Positions 51,509-60,997 are shown, counted from the stretch's first letter. The stretch: DNA of 64,000 nucleotides from Janibacter sp. CX7 (GCF_024362365.1 NZ_CP101464.1:3162001-3226000), one strand, 5' to 3'. Program-made: numbers and translations. Notes: generated by a model from the letters alone, not told the origin.

Positions 51509-51991
51509 ATGACCCACCCCGCCCACGCCTCCGGACCGCAGCGCCGTCTGCCCGCGGTCGAGGAGCGGAGCGCCGGTGGGGTCGTCGTCGACGTGCACGA
51601 AGGGGAGGCCCGGATCGCGGTCATCGCCCGCCGCAACCGCGCCGGCCGCCTCGAGTGGTGCCTGCCCAAGGGCCACATCGAGGGCGAGGAGACGCTCGTC
51701 GAGACCGCCGCCCGCGAGGTCGCCGAGGAGACCGGCATCGAGGCCCGGGTCCTCGTCGAGCTCGGGACCATCGACTACTGGTTCGCCACCCCCGACCGGC
51801 GGATCCACAAGTTCGTCCACCACTACCTGCTCGAGGCCATCGGCGGCTACCTGACGATCGACAACGACCCCGACCACGAGGCCGTCGACGTCGCCTGGCT
51901 GCCGCTGCGCGAGGCGCACCGGCACCTGACCTTCCCCAACGAACGCCGCATCGCGAGGGAGGCGTGGCAGCGACTCGCCGGCGACGCCTGA
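51509..51991 (+). CDS. NUDIX hydrolase (MutT4-like)
   Basis: 160 residues. The NUDIX box is intact: GHIEGEETLVETAAREVAEETG (Gx5Ex7REUxEExGU), about residue 57. It hydrolyses a nucleoside diphosphate linked to another moiety; substrate not determinable. Same place as M. tuberculosis mutT4 between pcnA and the DUF6049 gene. The first 28 bases of the next gene lie inside its end. Confidence 0.9.
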   Translation: MTHPAHASGPQRRLPAVEERSAGGVVVDVHEGEARIAVIARRNRAGRLEWCLPKGHIEGEETLVETAAREVAEETGIEARVLVELGTIDYWFATPDRRIHKFVHHYLLEAIGGYLTIDNDPDHEAVDVAWLPLREAHRHLTFPNERRIAREAWQRLAGDA

Positions 51992-54060
51992 GCGCCGCGG
52001 TCGCGAGCCTGCTGCTCGCGCTGCTCGTCGTGCTCCCCGTCGCCGTTGGTCCCACCACTGCCGCCGCCACCCCCTTCGCACCGGAGGACCCCGGTGACTC
52101 GCGGGTCACGATCACGTCGATCACCCCCGTCGTCGAGGGCGACGGTGTCGCCACGGTGCGCGGCACGGTGGCCAACACCGGCTCCACGACCCTCTCCGGC
52201 CCCCGGGTGGCCGTGGTCCCGCAGGAGGCGGGCACCGGCCGGTCCGACATCGCCGACTGGACGAAGGGGGATGCCCCCGTCTCCGGGACCGCACTGGCCG
52301 CGACGACGCTCGACGACGTCGCCGCCGGCGGCTCGGCGAGCTTCACGCTCGAGGTCGACGGCAACGACCTGCTGCCGCAGTCCTCCGCCGGCGCCGCGTG
52401 GGTGAGCGTGCAGACCGACGCGACGGCGGTGCACACCTTCGTCGGCGTGCAGCGGACCAAGGAGTACGAGCCGCTGCAGATCCTCTGGGGCATGCCGCTG
52501 CTGCTCCCCGACGACCGCCGGCTGTGGGGCACGAGCCGCGAGGCCCGCAGCAGCGCGTGGCAGGAGGCCGTCGGGAGCGACTCCCGGATCGCCGCCCTCA
52601 CCTCCGAGGAACCCGCGGACGACGAGTTCTGGGTGCTCGACCCCTCCCTGCTCGATGTCCCCGCCGACGGCGAGGACATCGCCACCGCCGAGCGGGAGAC
52701 GCGCACCCGGGCCGCCGAGTCCCTGCGAGAGCAGCTCGTCGGCTCCCGCACCCTCGTCCTGCCGGACGCCGATGCCGACGTCGCGGCGGGCGCCGAGTCG
52801 AAGGACGCCGCCCGACTGGTGAAGGCCCGGGTCGCCGACGGCACCCGGGTCGCCCAGGAGCTCGGGGCGCGCAGCGACGTGCTGTGGCCCGCCGACGGGC
52901 TGGCGACCGGCGAGCGCGCCGAGGCCCTCCACGAGCTGCGACCGACGGGGGTCGAGCCCACCCTGCTCGTCCCCAGCACGAGCCTGGTCCCCGAGGGATT
53001 CACCGCCACCGGCGGAGACCGGACCACGGCCGGGAGCCCCGTCGTCGTCAGCGACGGCCCGATCGCCGACCTCGTCGAGGGCCTGTCGAGCGCCGACGAC
53101 GTCACCCTGGCCCGTCAGCAGCTCGTCGCCGAGACCGCGGCCGTGCTCGGCGAGCGCCCGGGCACCCCCCGCACGATCGTCGTCGTCCCCGACCGCACGA
53201 GCACGCCCTCCGTCGAGGCCTACGAGCAGCTGCGCGCGTCGACCGACCGCATCCCCTGGCTCGAGGGCGGCGACCTCGCGTCGGTGCTCGACGACGCCGC
53301 CGCGGCCGAGCCGGCCCGCACCGCGCGGACCCCGGGCCAGATCGACGACGTGACCGCCGGCGCTGCGACTCCTTCGGCGGTCCTGTCGCAGGACCGCTCG
53401 CGCCGCATCGTCCGCGACTCCCGGTCGATGGCGACCTTCGCCGCCGTCCGTCGCGACGGGACCGCGTGGCGCTCGCGGATGCAGGCCTCCCTGCAGCAGC
53501 TGACGTCGACCCGGTGGCGCGAGGACCGCTACGGCTTCGTGCGCCTGCACGACGACGTCGAGCAGGCCGTCACGCTCGACGCCGACGACCTCGTCGTCTC
53601 CTCGGGCGACGTCAACTTCTTCGCCGACAGCGGGCGGCTGCAGATCAGCATCACCAACAACACCGACGTCCAGCTCGAGGACCTGCGGGTGCACGTCACC
53701 CCCGGCAACCACTCGCTGCGCGTCGACGGCGACCCCGACCCGGTGACGATCGGCCCGGGCGGCCAGCAGACGGTCACGGTGCAGGCCACGGCGCTCGCGG
53801 CCGGCCAGGTGCCCGTCAACGTCGCCGTGACGACCCCGGGCGGCCACGCCGTCGCCGAGCCCGCGACCCTGCACGTCAAGGTGCGGCCGACCGGCGACTC
53901 GATCTACTGGGTCATCGGTGGCGCGGCCGTGCTCCTCCTCGCGGCAGGCACGTGGCGTACCGTGCGGGGCGGTCGTCGCGCACGCGCGGCCGCACCCGAG
54001 GGCAGCTCGTCCGAGGGTCAGCCCGAGAGCAGCTCGCCCGAGGGCGACACAGACCACTGA
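51964..54060 (+). CDS. DUF6049 secreted, membrane-tethered protein
   Basis: 698 residues: signal peptide (RRRRLSAAVASLLLALLVVLPVAV), a long extracytoplasmic part with an early Ig-like domain (TITSITPVVEGDGVATVRGTVANTG) and late beta region (LQISITNNTDVQLEDLRVHV), one membrane helix (about 645-665) and a short polar tail. It belongs to the actinobacterial family encoded before murJ (Rv3909 type), function unknown, probably lipid II or wall-related. The GTG at 51964 has a strong GGGAGG site and lies inside the NUDIX gene; the longer frame upstream is antisense-like noise. Confidence 0.82.
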   Translation: MAATRRRRLSAAVASLLLALLVVLPVAVGPTTAAATPFAPEDPGDSRVTITSITPVVEGDGVATVRGTVANTGSTTLSGPRVAVVPQEAGTGRSDIADWTKGDAPVSGTALAATTLDDVAAGGSASFTLEVDGNDLLPQSSAGAAWVSVQTDATAVHTFVGVQRTKEYEPLQILWGMPLLLPDDRRLWGTSREARSSAWQEAVGSDSRIAALTSEEPADDEFWVLDPSLLDVPADGEDIATAERETRTRAAESLREQLVGSRTLVLPDADADVAAGAESKDAARLVKARVADGTRVAQELGARSDVLWPADGLATGERAEALHELRPTGVEPTLLVPSTSLVPEGFTATGGDRTTAGSPVVVSDGPIADLVEGLSSADDVTLARQQLVAETAAVLGERPGTPRTIVVVPDRTSTPSVEAYEQLRASTDRIPWLEGGDLASVLDDAAAAEPARTARTPGQIDDVTAGAATPSAVLSQDRSRRIVRDSRSMATFAAVRRDGTAWRSRMQASLQQLTSTRWREDRYGFVRLHDDVEQAVTLDADDLVVSSGDVNFFADSGRLQISITNNTDVQLEDLRVHVTPGNHSLRVDGDPDPVTIGPGGQQTVTVQATALAAGQVPVNVAVTTPGGHAVAEPATLHVKVRPTGDSIYWVIGGAAVLLLAAGTWRTVRGGRRARAAAPEGSSSEGQPESSSPEGDTDH

Positions 54061-54077
54061 CCCCGAGGGGACGACGC

Positions 54078-55754
54078 ATGAGCGAGGCCGCCACCCCGCA
54101 GGAGGACCTCGGCGAACCGGCCGCGGGTCGGAGCGCACCGGACATCGGCCGGTCGAGCGCCATCATGGCGTCCGGCACCCTCTTCTCCCGGGTCCTCGGC
54201 TTCGCCCGCAACAGCCTGACGGCCTATGTCGTCGGCCTGACGGTCATCGCCGCCGACGCGTGGAATGCCGCCAACACGCTGCCCAACATCTTCCACCTGC
54301 TCATCGCGGGTGGCGTGCTCAACGCCGTGATCGTCCCGCAGATCACCCGCGCCATGCGCGACCACGACGGCGGGCAGACCTACATCAACCGGCTGCTCAC
54401 CCTGTCGACCGCCGCCCTCGCGGTCATCACCCTGCTGCTGACGCTCGCGGCGCCGCTGCTCGTCTCGCTCATCGTCTCGAGCAGCTGGCCGCCGGAGGCC
54501 CGCACGCTCGCGACCGCCTTCGCCGTCCTGTGCCTGCCGCAGGTCTTCTTCTACGGGCTCTACACCCTCCTCGGGCAGATCCTGACGGCCCACCACCGCT
54601 TCGGGGCCTTCATGTGGTCACCGGCGCTGGCCAACGTCGTCGCGATCGGCGGCCTGCTGTGGTTCGTCATCACGGACCAGCCACGACAGGGTGAGGTCGG
54701 TGAGTGGACCCCGACGATGGTCGCCGTCCTCGGCGGCACGGCGACCCTCTCGATCGCCCTGCAGGCCCTCGCCCTCGTCCCGGCCCTGCGCGGGACCGGT
54801 CTGCGCTTCCGCCCCGTGTGGGGCCTGCGGGGCAGCGGGCTCGGCAGCGCCTCGCGCATGGCGATGTGGGCCTTCGCCGCCGTCGCCGTCGGCCAGGCCG
54901 CCTACCTCGTCAACTCTCGCGTCCTCACCGGCGCCCTGCACGCCGCCGAGGCCCGCGGGGTCGAGGGCGCCGGCCTGACGGCCTATGCCAACGCCTTCCT
55001 GCTCTTCATGCTCCCGCACGGCATCATCACCGTCTCGCTCGTCACCGCCCTCTTCACGCGCATCTCGCACGCGGCCCACGACGACGACACCCGGGCCGTG
55101 ACCGCCGACCTGCGGCGCGGACTCACCCTGCCCGCGACCATCCTCATGCCGGGCACGCTCGCGATCCTGCTCGTCGCGCCCTACCTGCTCGCCGCGGTGC
55201 TCCCGGGCACCCCGCGCGACCAGGTCGACGCCTCCGTTGGCGTACTCGCCGCGATGATGCTCGGGCTCGTGCCCTACGGCTGGTTCTTCCTCGTGCAGCG
55301 CGCCTACTACGCCTACGAGGACGGGCGCACCCCCTTCGTCCTGCAGCTCGTCGTCACGGGCGTCGCGCTCACCTTCACCCTCGTCGGGTCCCTCGGCGTG
55401 CCGGAGCACGCCGCGACCTGGGTCGGACTCGGCCAGACCGTGTCCAACCTCGTCGCCGCCGTCCTCGGCCTGTGGCTGCTCCGCGGCCGACTCGGCTCGC
55501 TCGGCCTCTCCCGCGTCGTGCGCCAGTTCGTCCGGCTCGGGCTGGCGACCGCCGTCGGCGGCCTCGTCGGCTGGGGCCTGCTGCGCGCCCTGCTGCTCGT
55601 CGTCGACGGGCAGACCTGGTTCGGCTCGGTCGTCGTCACGGCCGCCGTCGGGCTCGTCGTTCTCGGCGTCGCCCTGGCCCTCGCAGCGCGGCTGCGGGTC
55701 GAAGAGGTCTCCGAGCTGCTCGGCCCCCTGACCCGTCGCCTGCGCCGTGGCTGA
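54078..55754 (+). CDS. murJ: Lipid II flippase
   Basis: 558 residues, about fourteen membrane helices of the MOP superfamily (MurJ/MviN). Signs: ASGTLFSRVLGFARNSL at helix 1, NTLPNIFHLLIAGGVLNAVIVPQI, and charged residues inside helices that line the flippase cavity. It flips lipid II to the outer face for peptidoglycan synthesis. In M. tuberculosis the protein also carries a cytosolic pseudokinase; here that part is a separate gene just downstream. ATG at 54078 follows GAGGGGACGACGC. Confidence 0.93.
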   Translation: MSEAATPQEDLGEPAAGRSAPDIGRSSAIMASGTLFSRVLGFARNSLTAYVVGLTVIAADAWNAANTLPNIFHLLIAGGVLNAVIVPQITRAMRDHDGGQTYINRLLTLSTAALAVITLLLTLAAPLLVSLIVSSSWPPEARTLATAFAVLCLPQVFFYGLYTLLGQILTAHHRFGAFMWSPALANVVAIGGLLWFVITDQPRQGEVGEWTPTMVAVLGGTATLSIALQALALVPALRGTGLRFRPVWGLRGSGLGSASRMAMWAFAAVAVGQAAYLVNSRVLTGALHAAEARGVEGAGLTAYANAFLLFMLPHGIITVSLVTALFTRISHAAHDDDTRAVTADLRRGLTLPATILMPGTLAILLVAPYLLAAVLPGTPRDQVDASVGVLAAMMLGLVPYGWFFLVQRAYYAYEDGRTPFVLQLVVTGVALTFTLVGSLGVPEHAATWVGLGQTVSNLVAAVLGLWLLRGRLGSLGLSRVVRQFVRLGLATAVGGLVGWGLLRALLLVVDGQTWFGSVVVTAAVGLVVLGVALALAARLRVEEVSELLGPLTRRLRRG

Positions 55755-55798
55755 CGCGCCCCGGACGTCGGCTGCGCGGATGCGCTGCCGCTGGGACC

Positions 55799-55804
55799 TA
55801 GGAT
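55799..55804 (+). promoter_or_regulatory. Candidate -10 box before the pseudokinase gene
   Basis: TAGGAT lies 35 bases before the preferred GTG at 55839 and overlaps an in-frame ATG at 55803, which argues that the ATG is not the start. Confidence 0.35.
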
Positions 55805-55838
55805 GGCGCGGCAGGCCTACACCGACGAGAGGGGCAGC

Positions 55839-57941
55839 GTGCACGGGGTGAACCCGGGGACGGAGCTCGGTCGCTACACCGTCGAGACGAGGATCGAGGA
55901 GATCCCCGGTGGCGAGCGCTGGAATGCTCGCGACACGACGCTCGACCGCGACGTGACGCTCATCGTCATGCCCGCCGACGCCGATTCGACCGCCGCCGCG
56001 CTCGACGCTGCCCGCCGCGCCGCGGGCATCGAGGCCGCACAGCTCGTGCGCATCCTCGACGTCGGCAGCGAGGCGGAGCACTCCTTCATCGCCGAGGACG
56101 CCATCGGTGATGCCAGCACCTACACCGAGGTCATCGGCACCGAGGGCCTGCCCGCCGAGGAGGTCCGCCGGATCACCGGTGAGGTCGCCACCGGCATCGA
56201 GGCCGCCCGCGCCCGCGGGCTGCACCACCTCGCACTGACCCCCGACCTCGTCCTCCTGACGGGCGACGGCCGGGTCAAGGTGCGCGGTCTCGCGACCGCC
56301 GCCGCCCTCGCCGGCATCGAGACCGAGGGCGAGGAGGCCGACCGCGACGACGCGACCGGTGTCGTCGCCCTCGCCTACGCCGGCCTCACCGCCACCTGGC
56401 CGCTCGAGCGCCCGAGCGGGCTGCCGAGCGCCCCCCGCGAGGGGTCCGGTCCGCCGCCGCCCTCCCGCGTCGCCGTCGGGGTCCCCGGTGACCTCGACAC
56501 GATCTGCCGCGAGACCCTCGGCGAGGGTCAGGGCCCCGACTCCCCCGGCGACTACGCCGCCCAGATCGCGCCCTGGTCGCGCATCCCGCTGGCCGGCGCC
56601 GTGCGCACCAGCCCCCGGGCTGGTACCGATGCACCGACCGAGGTCGTGCCCACCGCCAGCGGCGTCGCGGGCGACGGATCCACGAGCGATGACCACGACG
56701 TGGTGTCGGGTGCCGACGGCACGGGTGAGCGCGACGGCTCCTCCGGGCTCGGCGTGGCCGGTGCCGCCGGGGCGGCCGCGGGTGCTGCCGGGCTCGCCGG
56801 TGCCGCCGCGCGGTCCGGCTCCTCCGACGACGCGGCGACGACCCGCTCGCACGCTGCGCAGGCCGGGGAGACCCCCTTCGACAGCGGGGACGACGACGCG
56901 ACCCGCGAGATCCGGCTGCGCCACCGCGACGGGGTGACCGCCCACGTCACCCGGGGCGACGAGACGCCCGCCGGCCGACGTGCCGACGACGAGCGCACGC
57001 GGCGTGTGCGCCGCCCGCAGGATGACTCCGACGACGAGCACGGTCGGCGAGGCGCCGCCGCCGCCGCAGCCGCCGCAGCTGCTGCCGCCGGTGCGGTCGG
57101 CACCGGGGGCAAGGTCATCGGCGACCGGCTGGGCAAGGTCGCGCGCACGGCTGGCGACCGGTCCAAGGAGGCGCTCCACGACGCCCGCGCCCGCCGCGAG
57201 GCGATCCGGGCCGACCAGCGCAGCCGCAGCTCGCTGGGCTCCGCCCCGACGACGGCCGAGATCGAGGCCCCCGCTCCGCTCCTGCCCGCCGAGGCCGGCG
57301 CCCCGCCGAGCCGCCGCCAGGCCAACCTCGTCCTCGGGCTCATGGCCGGGCTCGTCGCGCTGGCCTGCCTCTTCGGCACCATCGGCACCTCGCGCATCGG
57401 GTCGGCGACCGACCTCGGGCGCATCCTCGGCGGCGACGAGACGACGGCGGTCGCGACCTCCCAGTCCGCGAGCCCCTCGGGCTCCGGCTCGGGCAGCGGC
57501 TCCGGCGGCGGCGAGCCCCTCGCCATCGCCAATGCCGCCGGCTACGACCCCGCCCCCGGTGACGGCGTCGAGCACAACGCCGAGGTCCCGCGCGTCTACG
57601 ACGGCGACCCCGACACGATCTGGACCACCGAGGGCTACGAGGACCCGAGCTTCGGCGGGGTCAAGCAGGGCGTCGGCGTCACCGTCGACCTGGGCCAGGC
57701 CCAGGACATCAGCTCGGTGACCCTCCAGCTGCCGCTCGCCGCGCAGGCCACGGTCTACGCCGGCGACCAGCCGACCAACTCGGGCACCGAGATCGGGCGC
57801 ACCGACGGTCGTACCGGTGAGGTCGAGCTCACGCCGAGCGGCCAGGTCACCGGCCGCTACGTCACCGTCTGGTTCACCACCCTCTCCCAGGGTGACGACG
57901 GCCGCTACCGGGCCGCCGTCGGCGAGATCACCGTCCGCTGA
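55839..57941 (+). CDS. Membrane pseudokinase with extracytoplasmic jelly-roll/discoidin-like domain
   Basis: 700 residues. Residues 1-200 are a protein-kinase fold lacking catalytic motifs: the HRDxKPxN place reads HHLALTPDLVLL and DFG reads VRG, so it cannot transfer phosphate. A 270-residue Ala/Asp-rich linker, one membrane helix (about 494-515), a Ser/Gly spacer, and a C-terminal beta domain (VYDGDPDTIWTTEG, GVTVDLGQAQDISSVTLQLPL) like the jelly roll at the end of mycobacterial MviN. In that organism the phosphorylated pseudokinase binds FhaA and shuts down MurJ. GTG at 55839 chosen for its GAGAGGGG site. Confidence 0.85.
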   Translation: MHGVNPGTELGRYTVETRIEEIPGGERWNARDTTLDRDVTLIVMPADADSTAAALDAARRAAGIEAAQLVRILDVGSEAEHSFIAEDAIGDASTYTEVIGTEGLPAEEVRRITGEVATGIEAARARGLHHLALTPDLVLLTGDGRVKVRGLATAAALAGIETEGEEADRDDATGVVALAYAGLTATWPLERPSGLPSAPREGSGPPPPSRVAVGVPGDLDTICRETLGEGQGPDSPGDYAAQIAPWSRIPLAGAVRTSPRAGTDAPTEVVPTASGVAGDGSTSDDHDVVSGADGTGERDGSSGLGVAGAAGAAAGAAGLAGAAARSGSSDDAATTRSHAAQAGETPFDSGDDDATREIRLRHRDGVTAHVTRGDETPAGRRADDERTRRVRRPQDDSDDEHGRRGAAAAAAAAAAAAGAVGTGGKVIGDRLGKVARTAGDRSKEALHDARARREAIRADQRSRSSLGSAPTTAEIEAPAPLLPAEAGAPPSRRQANLVLGLMAGLVALACLFGTIGTSRIGSATDLGRILGGDETTAVATSQSASPSGSGSGSGSGGGEPLAIANAAGYDPAPGDGVEHNAEVPRVYDGDPDTIWTTEGYEDPSFGGVKQGVGVTVDLGQAQDISSVTLQLPLAAQATVYAGDQPTNSGTEIGRTDGRTGEVELTPSGQVTGRYVTVWFTTLSQGDDGRYRAAVGEITVR

Positions 57942-57950
57942 GGTGATGAC

Positions 57951-58571
57951 GTGAGCGACTCCCCCTTCGCCGAGATCGACGACCGGATGCTCATGCGCAT
58001 GCACGTCGAGGGCGACGCCGAGGCCTTCGGCGAGATCTACCGCCGCCACCGCGACCGCATGTGGGCCGTGGCCGTCGGGGTCTGCGGTGACCGCGAGCTC
58101 GCGGCCGAGGCGGTGCAGGATGCCTTCGTCTCCGCCTTCCGCCGGGCCGGCTCCTACCGCGGCGACGCGGCTGTCACGACGTGGCTGCACCGCATCGTCG
58201 TCAACGCCTGCATCGACCTGACCCGACGCGTGCGCCCCACGAGCGAGCTCACCGACGAGGTCGTCGCGGCCGCGCCCCCTGCGCCCGACGCCACGGGCCG
58301 GGTCGACACCCGCCTGGCCGTCCACGAGGCGATGCGCCGCCTGCCCGACGAGCAACGCGTCGCGCTGGTGCTCGTCGACATGCACGGCGTCCCGGTCGCC
58401 GAGGCGGCGCAGGTCCTCGACATCCCCACGGGCACCGTGAAGTCGCGCTGCTCGCGCGGCCGTGAGGCCCTCGGCAAGGCGCTTGCCGCAGCCGGGATCG
58501 ACGCGCGGGGAACCTCCGACGCCGCTGCCTCGTCAGACACAACAGGCCACCAGGCAGACGAAGGGAGGTGA
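57951..58571 (+). CDS. sigM: ECF sigma factor, SigM-like
   Basis: 206 residues: sigma-2 region (AEAVQDAFVSAFRRAGSYRGDAAVTTWLHRIVVNACID-type core) and sigma-4 region (RLPDEQRVALVLVDMHGVPVAEAAQVL, GTVKSRCSRGREAL). ECF group; in M. tuberculosis the same place is sigM, between murJ and its anti-sigma gene. It should recruit RNA polymerase to a small envelope or stress regulon. GTG start after GAGGTGATGAC. The C-terminus overlaps the upstream sequence of its anti-sigma gene. Confidence 0.9.
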   Translation: MSDSPFAEIDDRMLMRMHVEGDAEAFGEIYRRHRDRMWAVAVGVCGDRELAAEAVQDAFVSAFRRAGSYRGDAAVTTWLHRIVVNACIDLTRRVRPTSELTDEVVAAAPPAPDATGRVDTRLAVHEAMRRLPDEQRVALVLVDMHGVPVAEAAQVLDIPTGTVKSRCSRGREALGKALAAAGIDARGTSDAAASSDTTGHQADEGR

Positions 58572-58573
58572 CC

Positions 58574-59347
58574 ATGACCGAGGACAAGGACCCCACGGGG
58601 ATGCGTCACCTGCTCGCGAGCCTCAAGGAGAGCGGGCCCATGCCCGACGACCTGGCCGAGCGCATCCGCGCCAGCCTCGAGGACGAGCAGACGGCGCGCG
58701 CCACCGGTGAGCTCACCATGGACGCGGACGAGACCGACGACGCCGACGAGCCGTCCGGCTTCTGGAGCACCATGGCCACCCCCAGCGGGGGCTCCGGCCG
58801 GCGACGCGCGGCCGCGCCCTGGCTGCTCGGCGCCGCCGCGGCCACCGTCGTGGCCCTTGCCGTCGGCACCGGCATGCTGCGCAACAGCGGCAACGACGCC
58901 GCCTCCGACGCGGGCGCCGGCGCCGCCCCGTCGTCGCAGGGCCGGTCCGGGGCAGCCGAGCAGGGGTCGAGCGCCACGTCGAGCAGCGCTGCCTCCGACG
59001 AGGAGGTCCCGGCCTTCGCCATCACCGAGACCGGCACCGCCTACACCCGCTCGTCGCTCGCCTCCGAGGCGGCGACCCTGCTCGAGGACCCGGCGGGTGC
59101 GCCCACGGTGCGCGACGACGAGGTGCTCGGCACGATGACCACCGCTGCCGGGGCCGCCGACTGCCTTGCCCGCCTGGGTCAGCCCCAGATGCAGGCCGTC
59201 GTCATCGACATCGGCACCTTCGAGGGCAAGGACGGGCTGCTGCTCGTCGCCGAGTCGCTGCCCGACGGCCCCGCGCGGGCCTGGGCGGTCACCTCGGGCT
59301 GCGAGCCGATCTGGCCCGACAGCGTCGAGGTCCCCAGCACGAAGTGA
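58574..59347 (+). CDS. Membrane anti-sigma factor
   Basis: 257 residues: a cytosolic helical start ([30 protein letters not shown]) typical of anti-sigma domains, an acidic stretch, one membrane helix (about 77-98), and an extracytoplasmic beta domain with cysteines near 199 and 245. It holds the neighbouring ECF sigma at the membrane. GGGAGGTGA before the ATG at 58574 overlaps the sigma gene's end. Confidence 0.82.
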   Translation: MTEDKDPTGMRHLLASLKESGPMPDDLAERIRASLEDEQTARATGELTMDADETDDADEPSGFWSTMATPSGGSGRRRAAAPWLLGAAAATVVALAVGTGMLRNSGNDAASDAGAGAAPSSQGRSGAAEQGSSATSSSAASDEEVPAFAITETGTAYTRSSLASEAATLLEDPAGAPTVRDDEVLGTMTTAAGAADCLARLGQPQMQAVVIDIGTFEGKDGLLLVAESLPDGPARAWAVTSGCEPIWPDSVEVPSTK

Positions 59348-59348
59348 C

Positions 59349-59393
59349 CTGCCGGACGGCGTGCCCCACCCGGGCGCACGCCGTCCTGCCGGC
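59349..59393 (+). terminator. Hairpin after the anti-sigma gene
   Basis: GCCGGACGGCGTGC (59351-59364) faces GCACGCCGTCC (59376-59386) plus a trailing GCCGGC, a near-perfect stem beginning four bases past the stop. No T-tract follows. Confidence 0.5.
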
Positions 59394-59493
59394 CCGTCGG
59401 TCCTGCCGGCCCCGTCGGACCGGGGCGAGCTCCCCCCTTCGTCCCGCAGCGAGCGGGGTGGCCGGTCCCATGCCGCAGTGGCCACGAGCTCAT

Positions 59494-59520
59494 GGAACAG
59501 ACGGCACCTACGATGACGTT
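59494..59520 (+). promoter_or_regulatory. SigH/SigR-type oxidative-stress promoter of trxB
   Basis: GGAACA (59494-59499), 17 nt, CGTT (59517-59520) fits the thiol-stress ECF consensus GGAAYA-N16-17-CGTT, which classically drives thioredoxin genes in actinobacteria. A vegetative -10 TACGAT (59509-59514) overlaps it, so two sigma factors may share the region. Confidence 0.65.
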
Positions 59521-59562
59521 GACACCGTCAGACCGCCTACACCCGACCCCAAGGACGCACCC

Positions 59563-60582
59563 GTGGCCGACGCCAGCACCGACATCCGCAATGTGATCAT
59601 CATCGGTTCCGGCCCCGCTGGATACACCGCCGCCGTCTACGCCGCCCGGGCCAACCTCGAGCCGCTGATCTTCGAGGGCTCGGTCACCGCCGGCGGCGCG
59701 CTCATGAACACCACGGACGTGGAGAACTTCCCGGGCTTCACCGAGGGCATCATGGGGCCCGACCTCATGCTCAACATGCGCGCCCAGGCCGAGCGCTTCG
59801 GTGCCGAGATCGTCACCGACGACGTCACCGCCGTCGAGCTCGAGGGCCCGGTCAAGGTCGTCACCGACGGCGAGGGCAACACCCACCGCGCGCACGCCGT
59901 GATCCTCGCCATGGGCTCGGCCTACCGCGAGCTCGGCCTGCCCGACGAGAAGCGTCTGTCCGGTCACGGCGTCAGCTGGTGCGCGACCTGCGACGGGTTC
60001 TTCTTCCGTGAGCAGGACATCGTCGTCGTCGGCGGCGGCGACTCCGCCGTCGAGGAGGCGACCTTCCTGACGAAGTTCGCCCGCTCGGTGACGATCGTCC
60101 ACCGGCGCGACGAGCTGCGGGCCAGCAAGATCATGGCCGATCGGGCCCACGCCAACGACAAGATCCGCTTCGCGTGGAACTCCGAGGTCGCCCAGATCCA
60201 CGGCGACGACAAGGTCACCGGGCTGACCCTGCGCGACACGGTGACCGGCGAGACGCGCGAGATCGAGGCCACGGGGCTCTTCGTCGCGATCGGTCACGAC
60301 CCGCGCAACGAGCTCGTCCAGGGCGTCGTCGACCTCGACGACGAGGGCTACGTGCTGACGGAGGGCCGTTCCTCCCGCACCAACCTCGACGGCGTCTTCG
60401 CCGCGGGCGACCTCGTCGACCACACGTACCGTCAGGCGATCACCGCCGCCGGGTCCGGCTGCGCGGCCGCACTCGACGCCGAGCGCTGGCTGGCTGCCCG
60501 CGAGGAGGCCGGCGCGCCGGCGCAGGACCAGGCGCTCACCGCGCAGGACAACCCCGTCGTCGGCACCGTCGGCGCCCGCTGA
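59563..60582 (+). CDS. trxB: Thioredoxin reductase
   Basis: 339 residues, low-molecular-weight type. FAD motif [18 protein letters not shown] at the start, [16 protein letters not shown], redox pair in WCATCDG (about residue 141), NADPH motif [10 protein letters not shown], and [21 protein letters not shown] at the end. It reduces thioredoxin with NADPH. GTG at 59563 follows AAGGA; operon with trxA 50 bases downstream. Confidence 0.96.
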   Translation: MADASTDIRNVIIIGSGPAGYTAAVYAARANLEPLIFEGSVTAGGALMNTTDVENFPGFTEGIMGPDLMLNMRAQAERFGAEIVTDDVTAVELEGPVKVVTDGEGNTHRAHAVILAMGSAYRELGLPDEKRLSGHGVSWCATCDGFFFREQDIVVVGGGDSAVEEATFLTKFARSVTIVHRRDELRASKIMADRAHANDKIRFAWNSEVAQIHGDDKVTGLTLRDTVTGETREIEATGLFVAIGHDPRNELVQGVVDLDDEGYVLTEGRSSRTNLDGVFAAGDLVDHTYRQAITAAGSGCAAALDAERWLAAREEAGAPAQDQALTAQDNPVVGTVGAR

Positions 60583-60632
60583 CCCCAGACCACTCGACCC
60601 CCACGACCCCCACCCGAGAGAGAAGGACCCCC

Positions 60633-60956
60633 ATGGCCACCTCCCCCACCACCGACGCGACCTTCGACCAGGACGTGCTGCAGAGCGACACCCCCGTGCT
60701 CGTCGACTTCTGGGCCACCTGGTGCGGCCCGTGCCGCGCGGTCGCCCCCGTCCTCGAGGAGCTGTCCGGCCAGTACGACGGCAAGCTCAAGATCGTCAAG
60801 CTCGACACCGACGCCAACCCGCAGATCACCGCGCGCTACGGCATCACGTCGATCCCGACGATGCACGTCTTCCAGGGCGGCGAGATCGTCAAGACGCTCG
60901 TCGGCGCCATGCCGAAGCCCAAGCTCGTCAAGGAGCTCGAGCCCTTCGTCGGCTGA
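60633..60956 (+). CDS. trxA: Thioredoxin
   Basis: 107 residues with the active site WCGPC (about residue 31), cis-proline in SIPTMHVF, and ITARYGI. Standard length for the main actinobacterial thioredoxin. It follows trxB in the same operon. In M. tuberculosis a peptidoglycan hydrolase-like gene (cwlM) follows here; in this window the trxA-parB gap is only 104 bases. Confidence 0.97.
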   Translation: MATSPTTDATFDQDVLQSDTPVLVDFWATWCGPCRAVAPVLEELSGQYDGKLKIVKLDTDANPQITARYGITSIPTMHVFQGGEIVKTLVGAMPKPKLVKELEPFVG

Positions 60957-60958
60957 GT

Positions 60959-60990
60959 TTCGTTGCAGCACAACGGCATTCGTGCCGTTG
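60959..60990. repeat. Hairpin element after trxA, related to the one at 29233
   Basis: TTTCGTTG...CAACGG...TTCG begins three bases past the trxA stop and includes a second perfect hairpin CAACGGCA-TTCG-TGCCGTTG (60971-60990) with the very stable TTCG loop. Confidence 0.45.
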
Positions 60991-60997
60991 AGCATGC

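Noticed and set aside
55803..55838. ATG at 55803 as the start of the pseudokinase
   Set aside because: It overlaps a TAGGAT -10 box and has no ribosome site; the GTG at 55839 has GAGAGGGG.
54618..58385. 1255-codon minus-strand frame opposite murJ and the pseudokinase
   Set aside because: Low-complexity Gly/Asp/Arg sequence antisense to three well-supported genes.
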